DNA of 64,000 nucleotides, from positions 16,034,001 through 16,098,000 of the forward strand of contig NC_080557.1 in assembly GCF_030253575.1 (NCBI RefSeq), written 5' to 3'. The notes under the pieces were generated by a model. That model ran no database searches. It was not told where the DNA came from and was given only the letters and a program-made list of their open reading frames with translations. Shown here one piece after another: positions 12,076-23,680 of this stretch (within the stretch, counting starts at the first letter, position 1; each line of letters starts with the position of its first letter). This DNA comes from Rhododendron vialii. Taxonomy: Eukaryota > Streptophyta > Magnoliopsida > Ericales > Ericaceae. The position numbers and the translations under genes were made by a program.

Positions 12076-12167
12076 AGGGCTTTTTAGTCATTTGATGAAG
12101 AAACTAAGGTTAGTCTTGTCCATTGCCATGCAATAGGTATGAAAGAAAAAGGATAGGCAGCTTTTGG

Positions 12168-12172
12168 TGTGT

Positions 12173-12228
<56 letters not shown>

Positions 12229-12240
12229 GTGTGTGTGGTT
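12168..12240. repeat. (GT)n microsatellite interrupted by a 41-nt poly-G run
   Basis: GT repeats lead into an uninterrupted G tract at 12187-12227, followed by TGTGTGTGTGG and a further GGGGGGG run at about 12243-12249. A tract this long is strongly G-quadruplex-prone and is also a typical assembly or sequencing trouble spot. Confidence 0.9.
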
Positions 12241-12789
12241 AGGGGGGGTTGTGTGCATTGAATCATTTTCAGAAGAAAATTATACCCAGTAGATTTTACC
12301 AAATTATTTCTATATATCCACTATGTTCAACTGACTCCAGTGATTACACACTGGCGTCACCCCTGCAGCGAATTAAAGACATTTTAAAACTCGTCCAAAA
12401 TGGGGATAGTAAAAGAAATATCTATATTTGGTAATTTAGGTAATGTGCTAGGAAAATTCTGGAGCAGAAAATCAGAGATAATATTATTATCTGTTAACGC
12501 TGCAGGTGAAATATATATAGAGGACATGTTACATAACAAAACCGAGAAATTGATTTTAAATGAATTCATTTCCAGCATCAATCAAGCATACTTCATACTA
12601 TATATACCACTGAACTAGAATGAACCTAGAGATTCAGAGAAAGAAGGGTAGAAATTATCCACTTTGGATCGATCCCTGAAGTTCTAGCTAGGAAATATTG
12701 AAAGTTGGTGAAAAAGAGAAGTTGAAGAGATGATGGCTGTGGTGGCCTATGAGCTTGATCGGAGGGCAATAGATGGATCCTTCTAGTAC

Positions 12790-12882
12790 CTTGAGGGTCC
12801 CTTGTGACAGTGTGAACCCGAATTTTAAGTCTCGTGTTAAGTGCATAGAGTTTCACAAAAAAAAAAAAAAAAAGTTTCACAA

Positions 12883-12942
<60 letters not shown>

Positions 12943-13470
12943 GCCACCCTGTTCCAAAAATAATAGAGAAAAAATATAGGTCTACGCAAAAATTCTTCTC
13001 AGCAGATAATAATTGTATTCTCTCTCTCAATCCAATTCAATAGAAAAATCATTCTTTTCCAAAAAAAAAAAAAGAGGAAAATTTGAAGTTTAGTTTAGAA
13101 TGTCTTTGGATGATTTAAAAAGAACATCAAGTTTCATTTCGATAGATCATTAAAGTACTTCTGTCTAAATGACGGATAATTAAACTATGAAAATGTGTCT
13201 GGTATTATGAGTGATTAATTTAGAATACTATACCATTTTAAATAGTAAGCATGTTAATATCTTTAGGCCCTATTTGATAGCCCGCTTGGACCATGGGATG
13301 GGATAATGAAAGTGGTCTGGACCAAGAATAATGTGTTTGGTTTGATTTTGTTGGGTGGATTAGGTATCCCATGGGATGAGCAATCCCCCCAATTGATGGG
13401 ATTAGCCAACCCCGGGGATCCCAATCCCAATTATAATCCTAGCCAAAATAAACATGTTATTTACAATGGA
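12790..13470. repeat. Direct duplication, copy 1 (~680 bp, period 702 bp)
   Basis: Copy 1 starts CTTGAGGGTCCCTTGTGACA, runs through an A17 tract, a (CT)n microsatellite at about 12889-12940 and a unique stretch to a GGCCCTATTTGATAGC MITE end at 13267. The same order appears in copy 2 from 13492. Identity is roughly 93-95 percent by eye. The head segment ending in poly-A resembles a short retroposed sequence but I could not assign it. Confidence 0.85.
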
Positions 13471-13491
13471 TCAGGCATTTTGTGGAGGTAG

Positions 13492-13588
13492 CTTGAGGGT
13501 CCCTTGTGATAGTGTGAACCCGAATTTTAAGTCTCGTGTTAAGTGCATAGAGTTTCACCAAAAAAAAAAAGAAGTTTCACAACACAAA

Positions 13589-13633
<45 letters not shown>

Positions 13634-14107
13634 CATGCCACCCTGTTCCAAAAATAATAGAGAAAAAAAATATAGGTCTACGCAAAAATTCTTCTCAGCA
13701 GATAATAATTGTATTCTCTCTCTCAATCCAATTCAATAGAAAAATCATTCTTTTCAAAAAAAAAAAAAGAAGGAAAATTTGAAGTTTAGTTTAGAATGAC
13801 TTTGGACGATTTAAAAAGAAAATCAAGTTTCATTTTGATAGATCATTAAAGTACTTCTGTCTAATGACAGATGATTAAACTATGAAAATGTGTCTGGTAT
13901 TATGAGTGATTAATTTAGAATACTATACCATTTTAAATAGTAAGCATGTTAACATCTTTAGGCCCTGTTTGATAGCCTGCTTGGGCCATGGGATGGGATA
14001 ACGAAAGTGGTCTAGACCAAGAATAATGTGTTTTGTTTGATTTTGTTGGGGTGGATTAGGTATTCCATGGGATGAGCAATCCCCCCAATTGATGGGATTA
14101 GCCAATC
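13492..14107. repeat. Direct duplication, copy 2
   Basis: Second copy of the 12790-13470 unit, offset by 702 bp, with its own poly-A tract and (CT)n at about 13591-13630. The copies differ mainly in microsatellite length and scattered substitutions. Copy 2 leads into a longer, more complete Tourist-like MITE end. Confidence 0.85.
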
Positions 14108-14430
14108 CTATCCCCATGGGATTAGTGATGACAAAACTTAAAATCTCACCTCAATTCCAATTCCAATTTTAATCCTAGCCAAAACAAAAATGTTATTTAC
14201 AATCCCACCTCATTTCCAATCCGAATCTCAATCCTAATCCTAGCCAAAACAAACATGTTATTTACAATCCCACCTCATTCCCAATCCGAATCCCAATCCG
14301 AATCTCATGCAAAACAAACATGAATAAATAATTCATTCCCTCATTAATAATCCCACCTCATTCTCAATCTCAATTCAATCCTACCTCATTACGAATCCCC
14401 CCAAAACGAAATCTGCAATCAAACACGCTC
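13961..14430. mobile_element. Tourist-like (PIF/Harbinger) MITE, ~470 bp
   Basis: Left end GGCCCTGTTTGATAGC and the reverse complement of the right end GAGCGTGTTTGATTGC are similar, and both are flanked by TTA (13958-13960 and 14431-14433), the PIF/Harbinger target duplication. The interior is made of repeated TCCCAATCC/CCTAGCCAAAACAAAC motifs. The 5' part of the same element is also present in the upstream duplicate from 13267. Confidence 0.65.
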
Positions 14431-14433
14431 TTA

Positions 14434-15169
14434 GGTGTCACCTCCGGTTGTGAAATCTTGGCTCCGCCAGTACCGAGTGGGGGAGTTGTTGAAGGGGCAT
14501 AAGAAACGCATGGGTGTGTGCAACTGTGCAAGAGGAAACGCCTGGAGTCCTGTAACTGATTTTGACATGCTCGTTAGGAACACATGGCCGGAATGCCGGG
14601 GTTCAGCGTGCAAAACTTAACTACCGACAATTTGGCGATGCATGTTAGTTTTTTTCTATTAGTGTGGCCCACTAGTTTTCAAGTTTTGTACATGTGGAAT
14701 TACACTATCAGATAAAACCAATAAAATGATATGATTTGTTACGATAACTAATTAGAATTATAAATTAAGGAAAACTCTTGATAATTAAAGAGACCTTGGA
14801 CTAGGTGTCTTTTAATGGAGTAATTATCTCTAAGACCCTCTTCTCTCCACTATAAAAGGTAGAATACCCACCTTTTATTCTTACGGGTTTTCCATCAAAA
14901 ATTGGGGTATCCTAGAAAAGTAGAGACAGTGAGAAAAATGTGAGCCAAGAATTAAAGTTTCACCTAATGGATTTGTTCACTCTTAACTCGATGGCCAAAA
15001 TTTAAGATCCTTGTTATATCTGTTTTCCGCATGATAGTTTCAATACAGATATAGATTTACAATGCAAATACCACATTTTTTCCCCTGCTTATGTTAAAGT
15101 ACGTAAGAGGAAAAATTAATAATACTAGCCATTTTTTTTTTTTGAAACATGATAGAAATGCATTGATAA
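14434..15169. other. Intergenic DNA, unassigned
   Basis: The segment 14434-14640 has a GC-richer, coding-like composition (CTTGGCTCCGCCAGTACCG and following) but no recognisable protein in any frame. The rest is AT-rich with nothing I can support. Confidence 0.4.
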
Positions 15170-16400
15170 AAGGATAAATAATACTAGCCGTTAAGGACGC
15201 TTCGGTGCAGTGGATTCGTGATCAAGGTGATATTGGAGATGAAATTCTGGCACACTTTCAGCATTTTGTACACTTCCAATGGAGTAACTAGTGATCAAAT
15301 TACCAACTCCTTCAACGCTCGAAACCCTCCTCATATTAACCAGGATAGTGCCAGTAATTTGTTTGCACCTCTTACGCGGGAGGTAGTTTGGAAATCGAGT
15401 GCGTAAGTCGAGTGGGATCTCTGAAGTCCCCGATGGGCTAAATGCAAATTTTTTTATAAAAAAAAAAAAAATTGGCAATGGGTCAGGCATTCTGTGGTCG
15501 ATGTCATAAATAATTTTTTCCAATCCCAAGAAGACTAATCCCGCGATAGTTGCTGATTTCCGTTCAATAAGCTTCTGTAACGTAATTTGTAAACCCTACA
15601 TGACTGATATTATATCTCCATTCCAAAATGCTTTTGTTCCAAAGAGAAATATGTGTGACAATACTCTCATTGCACATGAGATTTTTCACACTGTGCATAA
15701 AAACAGAGGTAATTAATGGAGGGGCTTTAGCAATAAAACTTGATTTGGAAAAAGGCCTACGATAAACTAGAATGGGGCTTTCTTAAACAAGCTCTCCTTT
15801 CACATAAGTTCCCACTCAGATGGGTGAATCTTGTTATAGACTGCGTTACAATTCCGTCACTTAGTGTTCTAATTAATGAAAAGTTATCCTCACCACGCCG
15901 CATGCCTAGGGGTCTACGTCAAGAAGACCCTCTGTCCGTTCGGTACTTGAGGCTACCATATGCACTGAGAACAAAAGATTAGCCTTGCATGCATCTCGAC
16001 GTGGGCCTCATATTCCCATATTATGCTTTGCTGATGACTGCCTTATTCTTCCCCAAGCTTCTAAGACAGAGTCCTCCTTGTATGAGCTTAGTAAACTGAT
16101 GCAAGAATTTTCAGACCTTTCAGGACAAACAATCAATTGGTCCAAGTCCTCTGTTATTTTCTCTCCAGATTTCCAAGGAGTCACTCGTAGGACGCTAGCA
16201 GACATCATTAATATTAGTCTTGCAGCTCTCATTCTCCTAAAAATACATATCTTGGGCTTCCACTTATTACGCGGCGGGTGTCCAAACAAACATTTGCAGA
16301 CCTCATTGATAAGACCCGAAAGCGAATACTACAACTTTGGTATTCACGCTTTCTTTCCTATGTGGGTCGGGCGACCTTAGTTACTGGTTTACACGCTCTT
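15170..16400 (+). pseudogene. Decayed L1-type LINE reverse transcriptase
   Basis: Fragments of a plant L1 reverse transcriptase appear in order across several frames. At about 15545-15715 is FRSISFCNVICKPYMTDI then QNAFVPKRNMCDNTLIAHEI; at 15740-15980 KLDLEKAYDKLEWGFLK and PRGLRQEDPLS; at 16015-16180 the catalytic FADD box followed by SGQTINWSKSS. Frameshifts and stops separate these parts, and the QGDPLS motif is mutated to QEDPLS, so it is non-functional. The 5' endonuclease region and the 3' end are missing. Upstream (15190-15290) the typical EILAHFQ stretch is also visible. Confidence 0.85.
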
Positions 16401-16980
16401 AAATTTAGCTTTGCCTGAATCTAACACTTTACAAAATCTTTCCATGTGACGGGCACATCGGTAGCACATAGGAATTGAGAGCACATCGGTAGCCATGTGA
16501 TGGGCTATATATCTCTTATTTTGTTTGCACAAAATCTTTCCACCTGTTCTAGTTTTTTCCAAAACAAATGCATTTCTTATCACACACAAATATCGGATCA
16601 AGATAAATGGGTTTCCACTTGACGAGACGGAGAAAATGAACAATTTAGATCAAATAACGGAGTAGACCAGGTAACGAACTAACAACACGTGTGTTGTGCC
16701 CAAGTGCACAGCCCCTCCCCTTCCTAGGTATTCCCTCATACATTCTGGGTGCAACTACTTTTTTTCATGTGCGTTCATGTTGTTCCAACAATTTAATGTT
16801 TTCACGGTGAGATTGAAGAACCAATTAATCGTTCTCTGCTGTGTTATCCATATCCAAGTTCAGACACTGGTGTTCTAAATGTGAGATTGGCACGTTCTAG
16901 AGCCAGAGGTGTATCCGCGTATTTCTAACAGGGTTAATTACGGAGAATGAAAAATGACTTGACTGGTTGTTAGGATTGTT

Positions 16981-18041
16981 AGAGCATTTCCAACCTTGAC
17001 TTATTTTAAGACCAAAATTTAAAATTTAGGCAAAATCCAAAAAAAAACTATCTTCAATCTTTGACCTAAACCCTTTCCCATTTTGGGTTTTACCCATTTC
17101 TTTCCTTAAATTTGAAACAACCCAAATCTCTCCCCATTTTTTTCACAATATTCCTACGGCTCTTTTCTCTTATCAACGGCTCTTTCCATGCCATTTTGAG
17201 AGCATGACGTTTATGATGCCATGTCTTTCCCAAGCTTGGATATCTGGAACACACTCTCTCTCTCTCTTTGGATATCTGAATGTTGAAATATCGACGATCT
17301 CTCTCTATTCTCTTTGGTAGAATTCTAAAATCGTGTCGTTGAGGAGAGATGTGTGCTATCATTTTTACCGAAATCGTCAAGGGAAACAAAAATAGAAAAA
17401 AATAATCTCGAAAGCATAAAAAAATAATATATTTAGATAAAAAATTATGGGGAAATTATAGTTACCCCCCTCTAACTATGCCTCGCGTACACTTACCCAC
17501 CTCTAACTTTGTTTTTTGGCACTTAACCCCCTCAAACTAACGGAAATTCAAACGGTCATAACTTTTTCGTCCAAAGTCAAAAATATGCAAATTATATATC
17601 GATTTCGAGATCTTGAAGTCAGCTTTCTAATGACACTAAAATCACATCACGATTCAAAGCACACAGAAAGTTATGATCAAAAGAGTAAAGGCTGGTAGAC
17701 AGAAAGATCATTTTGATCATAACTCTCTGTGTGCTTTGAATCGTGATGTGATTTTGGTGTCATTAAAAAGCTGATTTCAAGACCTCGAAATCGATATATA
17801 ATTTGCATATTTTCGATTTTGGATGAAGAAGTTATGACCGTTTGAAGTTATGACAGTTTGAATTTCAGTTAGTTTGAGGGGGTTAAGTGCCAAAAAACAA
17901 AGTTAGAGGAGGGTAAATGTATGCGAGGCATAGTTAGAGGGAGGTAACTATAATTTCCCCAAAAATTATTTTACCATTAGAATGAGCTTGACTCAAAATG
18001 GATTTTGATCCAAATTTGTTTGGAAAGGCTGGAGATGCTCT
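16981..18041. mobile_element. GAGCATCTCC-type MITE split by a foldback element
   Basis: Left end AGAGCATTTCCAACC and right end GGCTGGAGATGCTCT form inverted termini typical of this plant MITE group. The foldback element 17449-17960 lies inside it, so the original MITE was about 540 bp. The left arm carries a short CT microsatellite near 17255. Confidence 0.6.
17449..17960. mobile_element. Mutator-type foldback element, 512 bp, 9-bp target duplication
   Basis: Near-perfect inverted repeat: the left arm begins GGGGAAATTATAGTTACCCC and the right arm ends in its reverse complement; arms are about 240 bp each and meet near 17705. Exact 9-bp direct repeats AAAAATTAT flank it (17440-17448 and 17961-17969). 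No coding capacity. The long matching arms could fold into a hairpin RNA if transcribed. Confidence 0.85.
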
Positions 18042-18045
18042 CAAT

Positions 18046-18125
18046 CGTCTTTGTTACTATGGTCGATGTTGTGCCGTTTGTTCGAAGCGCTTTACACTTG
18101 GTTGCGACTCGCGAGTTGAGTGCCA
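18046..18125 (+). pseudogene. 80-bp relic of an F-box/FBA gene
   Basis: The stretch GATGTTGTGCCG ... AGCGCTTTACACTTGG ... GAGTTGAGTGCC matches the FBA region of the F-box genes in this window (CCAVLVGSALHW part) and is closest to the broken copy at 31035-31095, which shares GATGTTGTGCCG and the ACACTTGG plus GTCGAGTGCC spelling. It lies directly after the MITE end at 18041 and 180 bp upstream of the intact gene. Confidence 0.65.
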
Positions 18126-18262
18126 CACTGCCACTGGTACGGCACATACCCGACCAAGGTTTAAATTATACTTATCCAGAACTCAGTACATTTCTTCTCT
18201 CTCTCTCTCTCTCTCTCATCTTCCATAATTCTGAACCTGAAATCCTGAAAACCCTAATTCCA

Positions 18263-21200
18263 GATGGAGACACGGAGAAAACTGAGGCAGAGAGGGAAGG
18301 GAAGAGAAATGCCAGATTTCCCGTTAGATTTGATCGTCGACATACTCTTGCGGCTTCCCGTGAAACCGCTTTTGCGTTTCAGGTGCGTTTCTAAACCTTT
18401 TTGTGCTCTCATAGACAGTCCCGATTTCGTCAAATCGCATCTCAAGCGATCAACCCAAACCAGAAACCATCTCACCCTCATACTCTGGGATTATGATAAT
18501 AGAGTCTCATCTTCCGTGACTTTCGATTCGCTGGATAATGCCGTCGAACTCGACCACCCTTTGGGGTCCAGTCATTGGCCCACTCGAATTGTGGGTTCTT
18601 GTCATGGATTGATTGGTTTGCGTAACCGTGAAGATGTTATTCTTGCTATTTGGAACCCATCGACCCGAAGGTGCCAAGAGTTACCATTTACAATGACTCA
18701 TTACCCTGTCTATCATGTCTATGCCCAGCATGAGATGCACGGTTTTGGGTACGACTCCATTACTGATGATTATAAGATGGTGAGGTTTGTTCAGTTTTTT
18801 GAATTTGGTACAGACAATTTTGTCTCCTCAGTTAAGGTTTACACCATGAAGTCTAATTCATGGCGAAAGATTCGGGATTTCCCTTATTGTCTTTATTATG
18901 GGCAAGGTTGTGCTGTGCTTGTTGGAAGTGCTTTACACTGGGTAGCGCATCGATTGCCGTCGGATGCTGCTAAATTTGTTGCTGCTCTTGATCTAACAAC
19001 TGAGGACTATAGAGTGGTGCCGCAACCTGAATTTTCTGACAATGCCTTTGACATGAATGTAGCAGAGTTGGGAGGGTGTCTATGCATACTTTGCGATTAT
19101 GACCAAGTTCGGGTTGATGTGTGGGTGATGAAAGATTGTGGAGTGAAGGAATCGTGGAGCAAACTGGTTTCTGTAGCACAACCAGAAGTGATTCCTTCGT
19201 TTGAATCTGTGATTCCTGTGGCTTATTCAAAGAGTGGTTGTGAAGTCCTACTGGTTCAAGACAATACAAAGCTTGTTTGGTATGATCTCGAGCATAAAAC
19301 AATTAAAAAGATCAAGACTCGTGGTCGTATAACGGATGGTTTTGAGTCATTTGTCTGTGTGGAAAGCCTTGTTCCACTTAATGGACGATGCGTTGTACCC
19401 AATGAAGGTGGTGAAACTTATGCCACAGATTAGCACGATTAAAGGAAGGAGAGAATACACCAAATAAGAAGGGTAACCAGAGGTAAACAACGCAAGTCAT
19501 TTTTGTTTTCCAATGATATCTTTAATGTCGCTTGATTGATGTTAGTCGTGAAATTGGAAATTATTTCAGTTGATATTTGGAAATCTCTGTTTTGCTTTAG
19601 TCGATTAAACTTCTAATGTGTATATGTGCTAGTGTGTTATCAAGTATCAGGAGAATAGTTCTTTGCTTCTTGCTTCAGCCCAACTAATGCAAAATGAGAC
19701 TATTGTGGTTTAATATGATGTCAATCAACACATCTTACGATTCTTATGAAGGAAAGCTCTTGAGTTACATGCGAGCCACGGGCATTTTGCTAGTTCATTA
19801 AGATGGTTTATGACAAATACCTCTTTTGTACATGGGTGGCATGGCCTTGATGCCTTCTCAATAAAATTTTATTACGTATTTCAAAAATGTTTATGACAAA
19901 TCCCACTCTTATTCATTTCCTCTAACATGTGATTTGCCTTATGATCATTATTCCTTCTAAAAATTGTGCCCAAAAATATGGTTAGGAATTTGGGCATCTA
20001 ACAACAGTCATCCTAAATCTTAGATTGTCCTATTAATAAGAGAGTGTATGCGTATTTGTCTCTGTGGACCTTCTTAAATGACGACATAGCGTTTAACTTG
20101 TCCTATTTTATGAGGATTATGGAACTCAAGTTTTTGGCTTTGCTATGGCTTGCACTATTTCCCTTTAAGAAAGGTAGATTGCCTTCTATAGACTATCTAT
20201 CTACATTGGGTTACAAGTATTTTGTTATTTTACCTCTCATTACTTTCCTCTTTCTTTGACTTTTTCCCTTGAATTTCCTGGGTTTCTATGAGAGAGAATT
20301 TCTACTCGATGGGGTGCAGAGTGGTTCTTCAACTCTGTCGATTGTCCTTATTCACAATGTATCCTGCTATTATCATGTATTCTTGTGGTATTCTCAATGT
20401 TCAGCCTGGCCTGCTCTCTTCAATAGCTTTTTTTAGTTGTTATAGTTTCCAATTTGTGAAAGGGGAATAGGAGAGCAGGAAGTAAGACTCGAACCGCGGC
20501 TTAAAATTTCAGTTGTATCACCGTCTTTGTTACTAGTCGTAGCTATGCAAATAGTCTCGTTGAGTTTTTTACTTTGCCTAGAGTGGTGGGCGTACATTGA
20601 TGCATATTGAATTGATCTCTTTCTTGATACTATCCTAGTACTTTGTTAGCTGGAAATTCACTAACTCACATAACCATCAATAATCTTCTCGATATCAGGT
20701 TTTTTGTATGAGCACTGGCATGATGGTTCGATTAGATAAGTGGGCATGTCAACGAGTACTGAGTATCAGAGACTCAAAGAAAAGAAAGAAGACCAATATA
20801 CTGGTATGTCATACAGATAACCTGTATGTATGCGCGACTAGAGTACAATAGGGAACTCTAGCAGCTGACGTATCCATTTTTTGTTTAATGATAATTATGG
20901 TTTATGAATACTTCTCTTAATGTACTTTATGTTAAAGTAAACAATAGCATCTTTTGGCATGTAATGGATCCCTTCTTGTGTAATGAAATTTGTTGGGGAT
21001 TCAGTTTAATGCTTTGCATGGAAACTATTAATGTTGGATTCTTCTTCATTTTTATTTTTTTTTCCCTCTTTTTCTGTTCAGTAAGTTTCCTAGATTGGTT
21101 GGGAATGCTCAATATGGAGTGCCTTGGTGAAAAGAAAATGTTGTCCTTTCATCTGACAATCTAGCACATGTGTTTTTGTTAGCATGTTGAGATTGATGGA

Positions 21201-21310
21201 TTATTCTTTTGGCTTTTTTATATGGACCCTTGTACAGTTACACGGTTGTTTTCAACTTCTCATCGTACATGCAAATAAGTAAGGGTTTCCAAAGGAGTAG
21301 TGCCCGTGTT
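18263..21310. repeat. Segmental duplication, copy A (~3.05 kb)
   Basis: From the GAGACACGGAG leader of the F-box gene to GTGTTTATGACC at about 21310, the sequence aligns collinearly with 46405-49570. Landmarks shared after the gene include AAAGGAAGGAGA, GATATCTTTAATGTCGCTTG, GACTCGAACCGC, ATTGAATTGATCTCTTTCTT and TAATGGATCCCTTCTTGTG. By eye about 90 percent identical, with a ~75-bp indel after 19660/47830. The 1.9-kb non-coding part shows no gene of its own; a GGTTCGAGTC box on the minus strand near 20495 hints at a tRNA-derived relic. Confidence 0.9.
18309..19433 (+). CDS. F-box protein with FBA (F-box associated type 1) domain, CPR1/At3g06240-like
   Basis: Predicted substrate-recruiting subunit of an SCF (SKP1-CUL1-F-box) ubiquitin ligase. 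The single-exon protein is 374 aa from the ATG at 18309. The F-box spans residues 1-45 (PDFPLDLIVDILLRLPVKPL then RFRCVSKPFCALI). The FBA_1 domain follows at about 95-320, with GSCHGLIGLRN, IWNPSTRRCQELP, GFGYDSITDDYKMV, VYTMKSNSWRKI and ALHWVAHRLPSD. An in-frame upstream ATG at 18264 would add 15 residues; the duplicate gene at 46450 has no ATG there, so I prefer 18309. Length and motifs are normal for the family; the substrate is unknown. It heads a ~3.1-kb segment duplicated at 46405-49570. Confidence 0.9.
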   Translation: MPDFPLDLIVDILLRLPVKPLLRFRCVSKPFCALIDSPDFVKSHLKRSTQTRNHLTLILWDYDNRVSSSVTFDSLDNAVELDHPLGSSHWPTRIVGSCHGLIGLRNREDVILAIWNPSTRRCQELPFTMTHYPVYHVYAQHEMHGFGYDSITDDYKMVRFVQFFEFGTDNFVSSVKVYTMKSNSWRKIRDFPYCLYYGQGCAVLVGSALHWVAHRLPSDAAKFVAALDLTTEDYRVVPQPEFSDNAFDMNVAELGGCLCILCDYDQVRVDVWVMKDCGVKESWSKLVSVAQPEVIPSFESVIPVAYSKSGCEVLLVQDNTKLVWYDLEHKTIKKIKTRGRITDGFESFVCVESLVPLNGRCVVPNEGGETYATD

Positions 21311-21448
21311 TATGACCGACCAGGGCGCAATATGATTGAATGGAGTTTAAAGGGGCGAACGCAGCAACTTCTTCAACCATAGCGACTGATGACAGGGGAG
21401 ACATTAGCCATTTGCCCGTTCCCAAAGGTCCCCTCCCCGTTATACAGT

Positions 21449-21830
21449 TGTCAAGGTAAACGTTGATGTAGCTACATGGAGGAGTCAGACAACCGAATTT
21501 GGGTATTGTTAGGATCTGGCAGAATCTTGTGGCATTGAAGGTTACCCAAATTATATGTATCCCTTCAGCCAGAGTGCTAGAAGCAATGGCGTTAGGAACT
21601 TTGTTTATCTAATACGATATCAAAGGTGATTGGAAACGTATTCCTAGCTCTCAACGTTCAAAAGCGTAGTTCCTAGTAAAACGGTAGCAGTTCTTGTTTG
21701 ATGATTTTTCAAACCTTATCAAACGGATTTGATAGTTGTTTATCTGGTTTTTGTGCCTTTTACATGTAATAGAGCAGCCCATGGAGTGGCTAGGAGAGCT
21801 TTGACTTTAGGTGAAACCATTTTTTGGAAT
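21449..21830 (+). pseudogene. Decayed RNase H-like (RVT_3) domain, LINE-derived
   Basis: Reading across shifted frames gives VKVNVDVAT (domain start), SARVLEAMALGTLF with the catalytic Glu, and LVFVPFTCNRAAHGVARRAL (domain end). These match the RNase H domain found at the C terminus of plant L1-type retrotransposons. Stops and frameshifts show it is dead. Confidence 0.6.
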
Positions 21831-22799
21831 TTCTGGCTTCCCCTCTGTGGAGTTTTGACAATCAAAGAAAAATGCAATTTTCTTTGGCATGGTATAATCT
21901 CGGATGGTACAATTTTCTCCTCTCTCTCTCCCTCTCCTCTCTTCGCCAAACCCTATCTGTCCGAATCTGGCCCGTTCGGACAAATAAGCCACAGTGGCTT
22001 ATTTTTTGTCCTTATTAAATTTTTTTTCGTATCACTTGGCTTATTGTCATTTTTGTGGGGATTATTGCATTCTCACGACAAGAGGAATCTAAAAAGTAAA
22101 AATTTTTGACCGAAATTCAATTTTTTTTTAATAAAGACGAAAAAATTGGCTTATTGATTCACTTTCCTCTTTATTCAAAAAAAATTGGATTTCGGTCAAA
22201 TTTTTTTACTTTTTAGATTCTTCTTGTCGTGAGAATGTAATAATCCCCAAAAAAATGACAATAAGCCAAGTGATACGAATTTTTTTTGAATATGTAACGC
22301 CCCGAATTTTGGGTACATTAAAAGAACATTTTATTCATAAAATCAAATGGAGTCTGGCTCTTATTACAACAAAACTCCCACAAGAGTTTAACAATTACAC
22401 AAATGAAAAGGGTTCTAGGGTTCCTAACTACAGCTCCACCTGCTCCTCCATCCTAACCAGCTCCTCAGCTCCAAAAGCCTTCACGGTGATCTGTTTACCC
22501 TGATCATCTACAAAATCTGACACATTATACCGGCGTCGCCACCCATATAATATGTCAGGGTCACCAAAAGGTAATACCGTGAGCTACAACAGCTCAGCAG
22601 GACAATCCCATACCCGCTAACCCATAACTTACAAACAATAAGTTATGAAACATCGATTTCCACATGATATATGTATACGGCTAACAATGACACATCCACA
22701 TTTATTAATCAACTATCGTTGGTGTCCAAAATTTCAGAGTTTCTCCTACGCGACTCATCGTAGACCGTGTCAACATTTTCATGTACAAATCAACCTTTC

Positions 22800-23245
22800 A
22801 AAACATTTGCATTGGCTCCGTACCGCGGATAACCAAGCTATACACCCAACCTTTCAAAATCATTTGCATTGGCTCCGTACCGTGGATAACCAAGCTACAC
22901 ACCCAACCTTTTCAAAAATCATTTGCATTGGCGCCGTACCGCGGATAACCAAGCTACTCACCCAACCTCAGTTCCGCCGCGCCAATCTCCCGAGTATCCT
23001 CACAATGGTTCCACCGCGCCGGGTTCCCATTGGCACACAATTGCATTGGCTCCGTACCGCGGATAACCAAGTCATACCTCACCATGGTTCCGCCGCTCCG
23101 GGTTCCCGAGTATCCCACAATGGTTCCGCCGCTTCGGGTTCCCATTTGGGGTTTTCGAAATCTAAAAACCTCGGTTCCACCGCTCTGGGTTCCCGAGTAT
23201 TCCCACAATGATTCCGCCGCTCCGGGTTCTCATTGGGTTTTTTAA
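22800..23245. repeat. Tandem repeats inside the LTR-type insertion
   Basis: Four copies of GCATTGGCTCCGTACCGCGG (next bases ATAACCAAG) at about 22808, 22866, 22925 and 23042, interleaved with five or six copies of GGTTCCGCCGCTCCGGGTTC-type units at about 23008-23232. The GC-rich spelling contrasts with the AT-rich surroundings. An open frame of 188 codons across it only reflects the repeat periodicity. Confidence 0.8.
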
Positions 23246-23564
23246 CACACACCACACAATGGGCTACCATGTCCGGCCACATTGCGGTTTCCAAAACTTT
23301 TCACCCTTTTCAAATGTTTCTTTTACACACGCACACACACAACTCACATAATGCCACCCAAAATCGGTCATTATGTTGTTTCAAAATATTTTCTTCCTCG
23401 AAAAACATTTCCCTTCATTAACCACACCCTAGGTGTCATGTTTCTACTTTCTCGGTTCTCGTGTCTCGTTTACATGCAAAGACTCCGCGACAGGACAAAA
23501 ACAAGCATGAATCATTCTAACAAGATCATCCAATTCTATATTACTTATCACGCTCAATCATCAC

Positions 23565-23680
23565 TTATAGCATAACGCCACATGTACGGACGCCATTGGA
23601 GTGTATCACTTATGCTTATTCAAAGCACAACGCCACATATACGGACGCCTTTGGAGTGAAATCACTTATGCTTAATCACA
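23565..23680. repeat. Two-copy tandem repeat, ~60-bp unit
   Basis: The unit CACAACGCCACAT(G/A)TACGGACGCC(A/T)TTGGAGTG followed by ATCACTTATGCTTA occurs twice in a row within the LTR-type insertion. Confidence 0.75.

Noticed and set aside
12626-13030. ORF with long ER dipeptide repeat
   Set aside because: Translation of the (CT)n microsatellite and its flanks, duplicated with the 702-bp unit.
20480-20510. tRNA gene suggested by a GACTCGAACC box
   Set aside because: No cloverleaf or A box can be assembled around it; the same sequence recurs only because of the segmental duplication.
22645-23211. 188-codon frame with repeated HWLRTADNQ peptides
   Set aside because: It follows tandem DNA repeats within the LTR-type insertion; no start context and no conserved protein.
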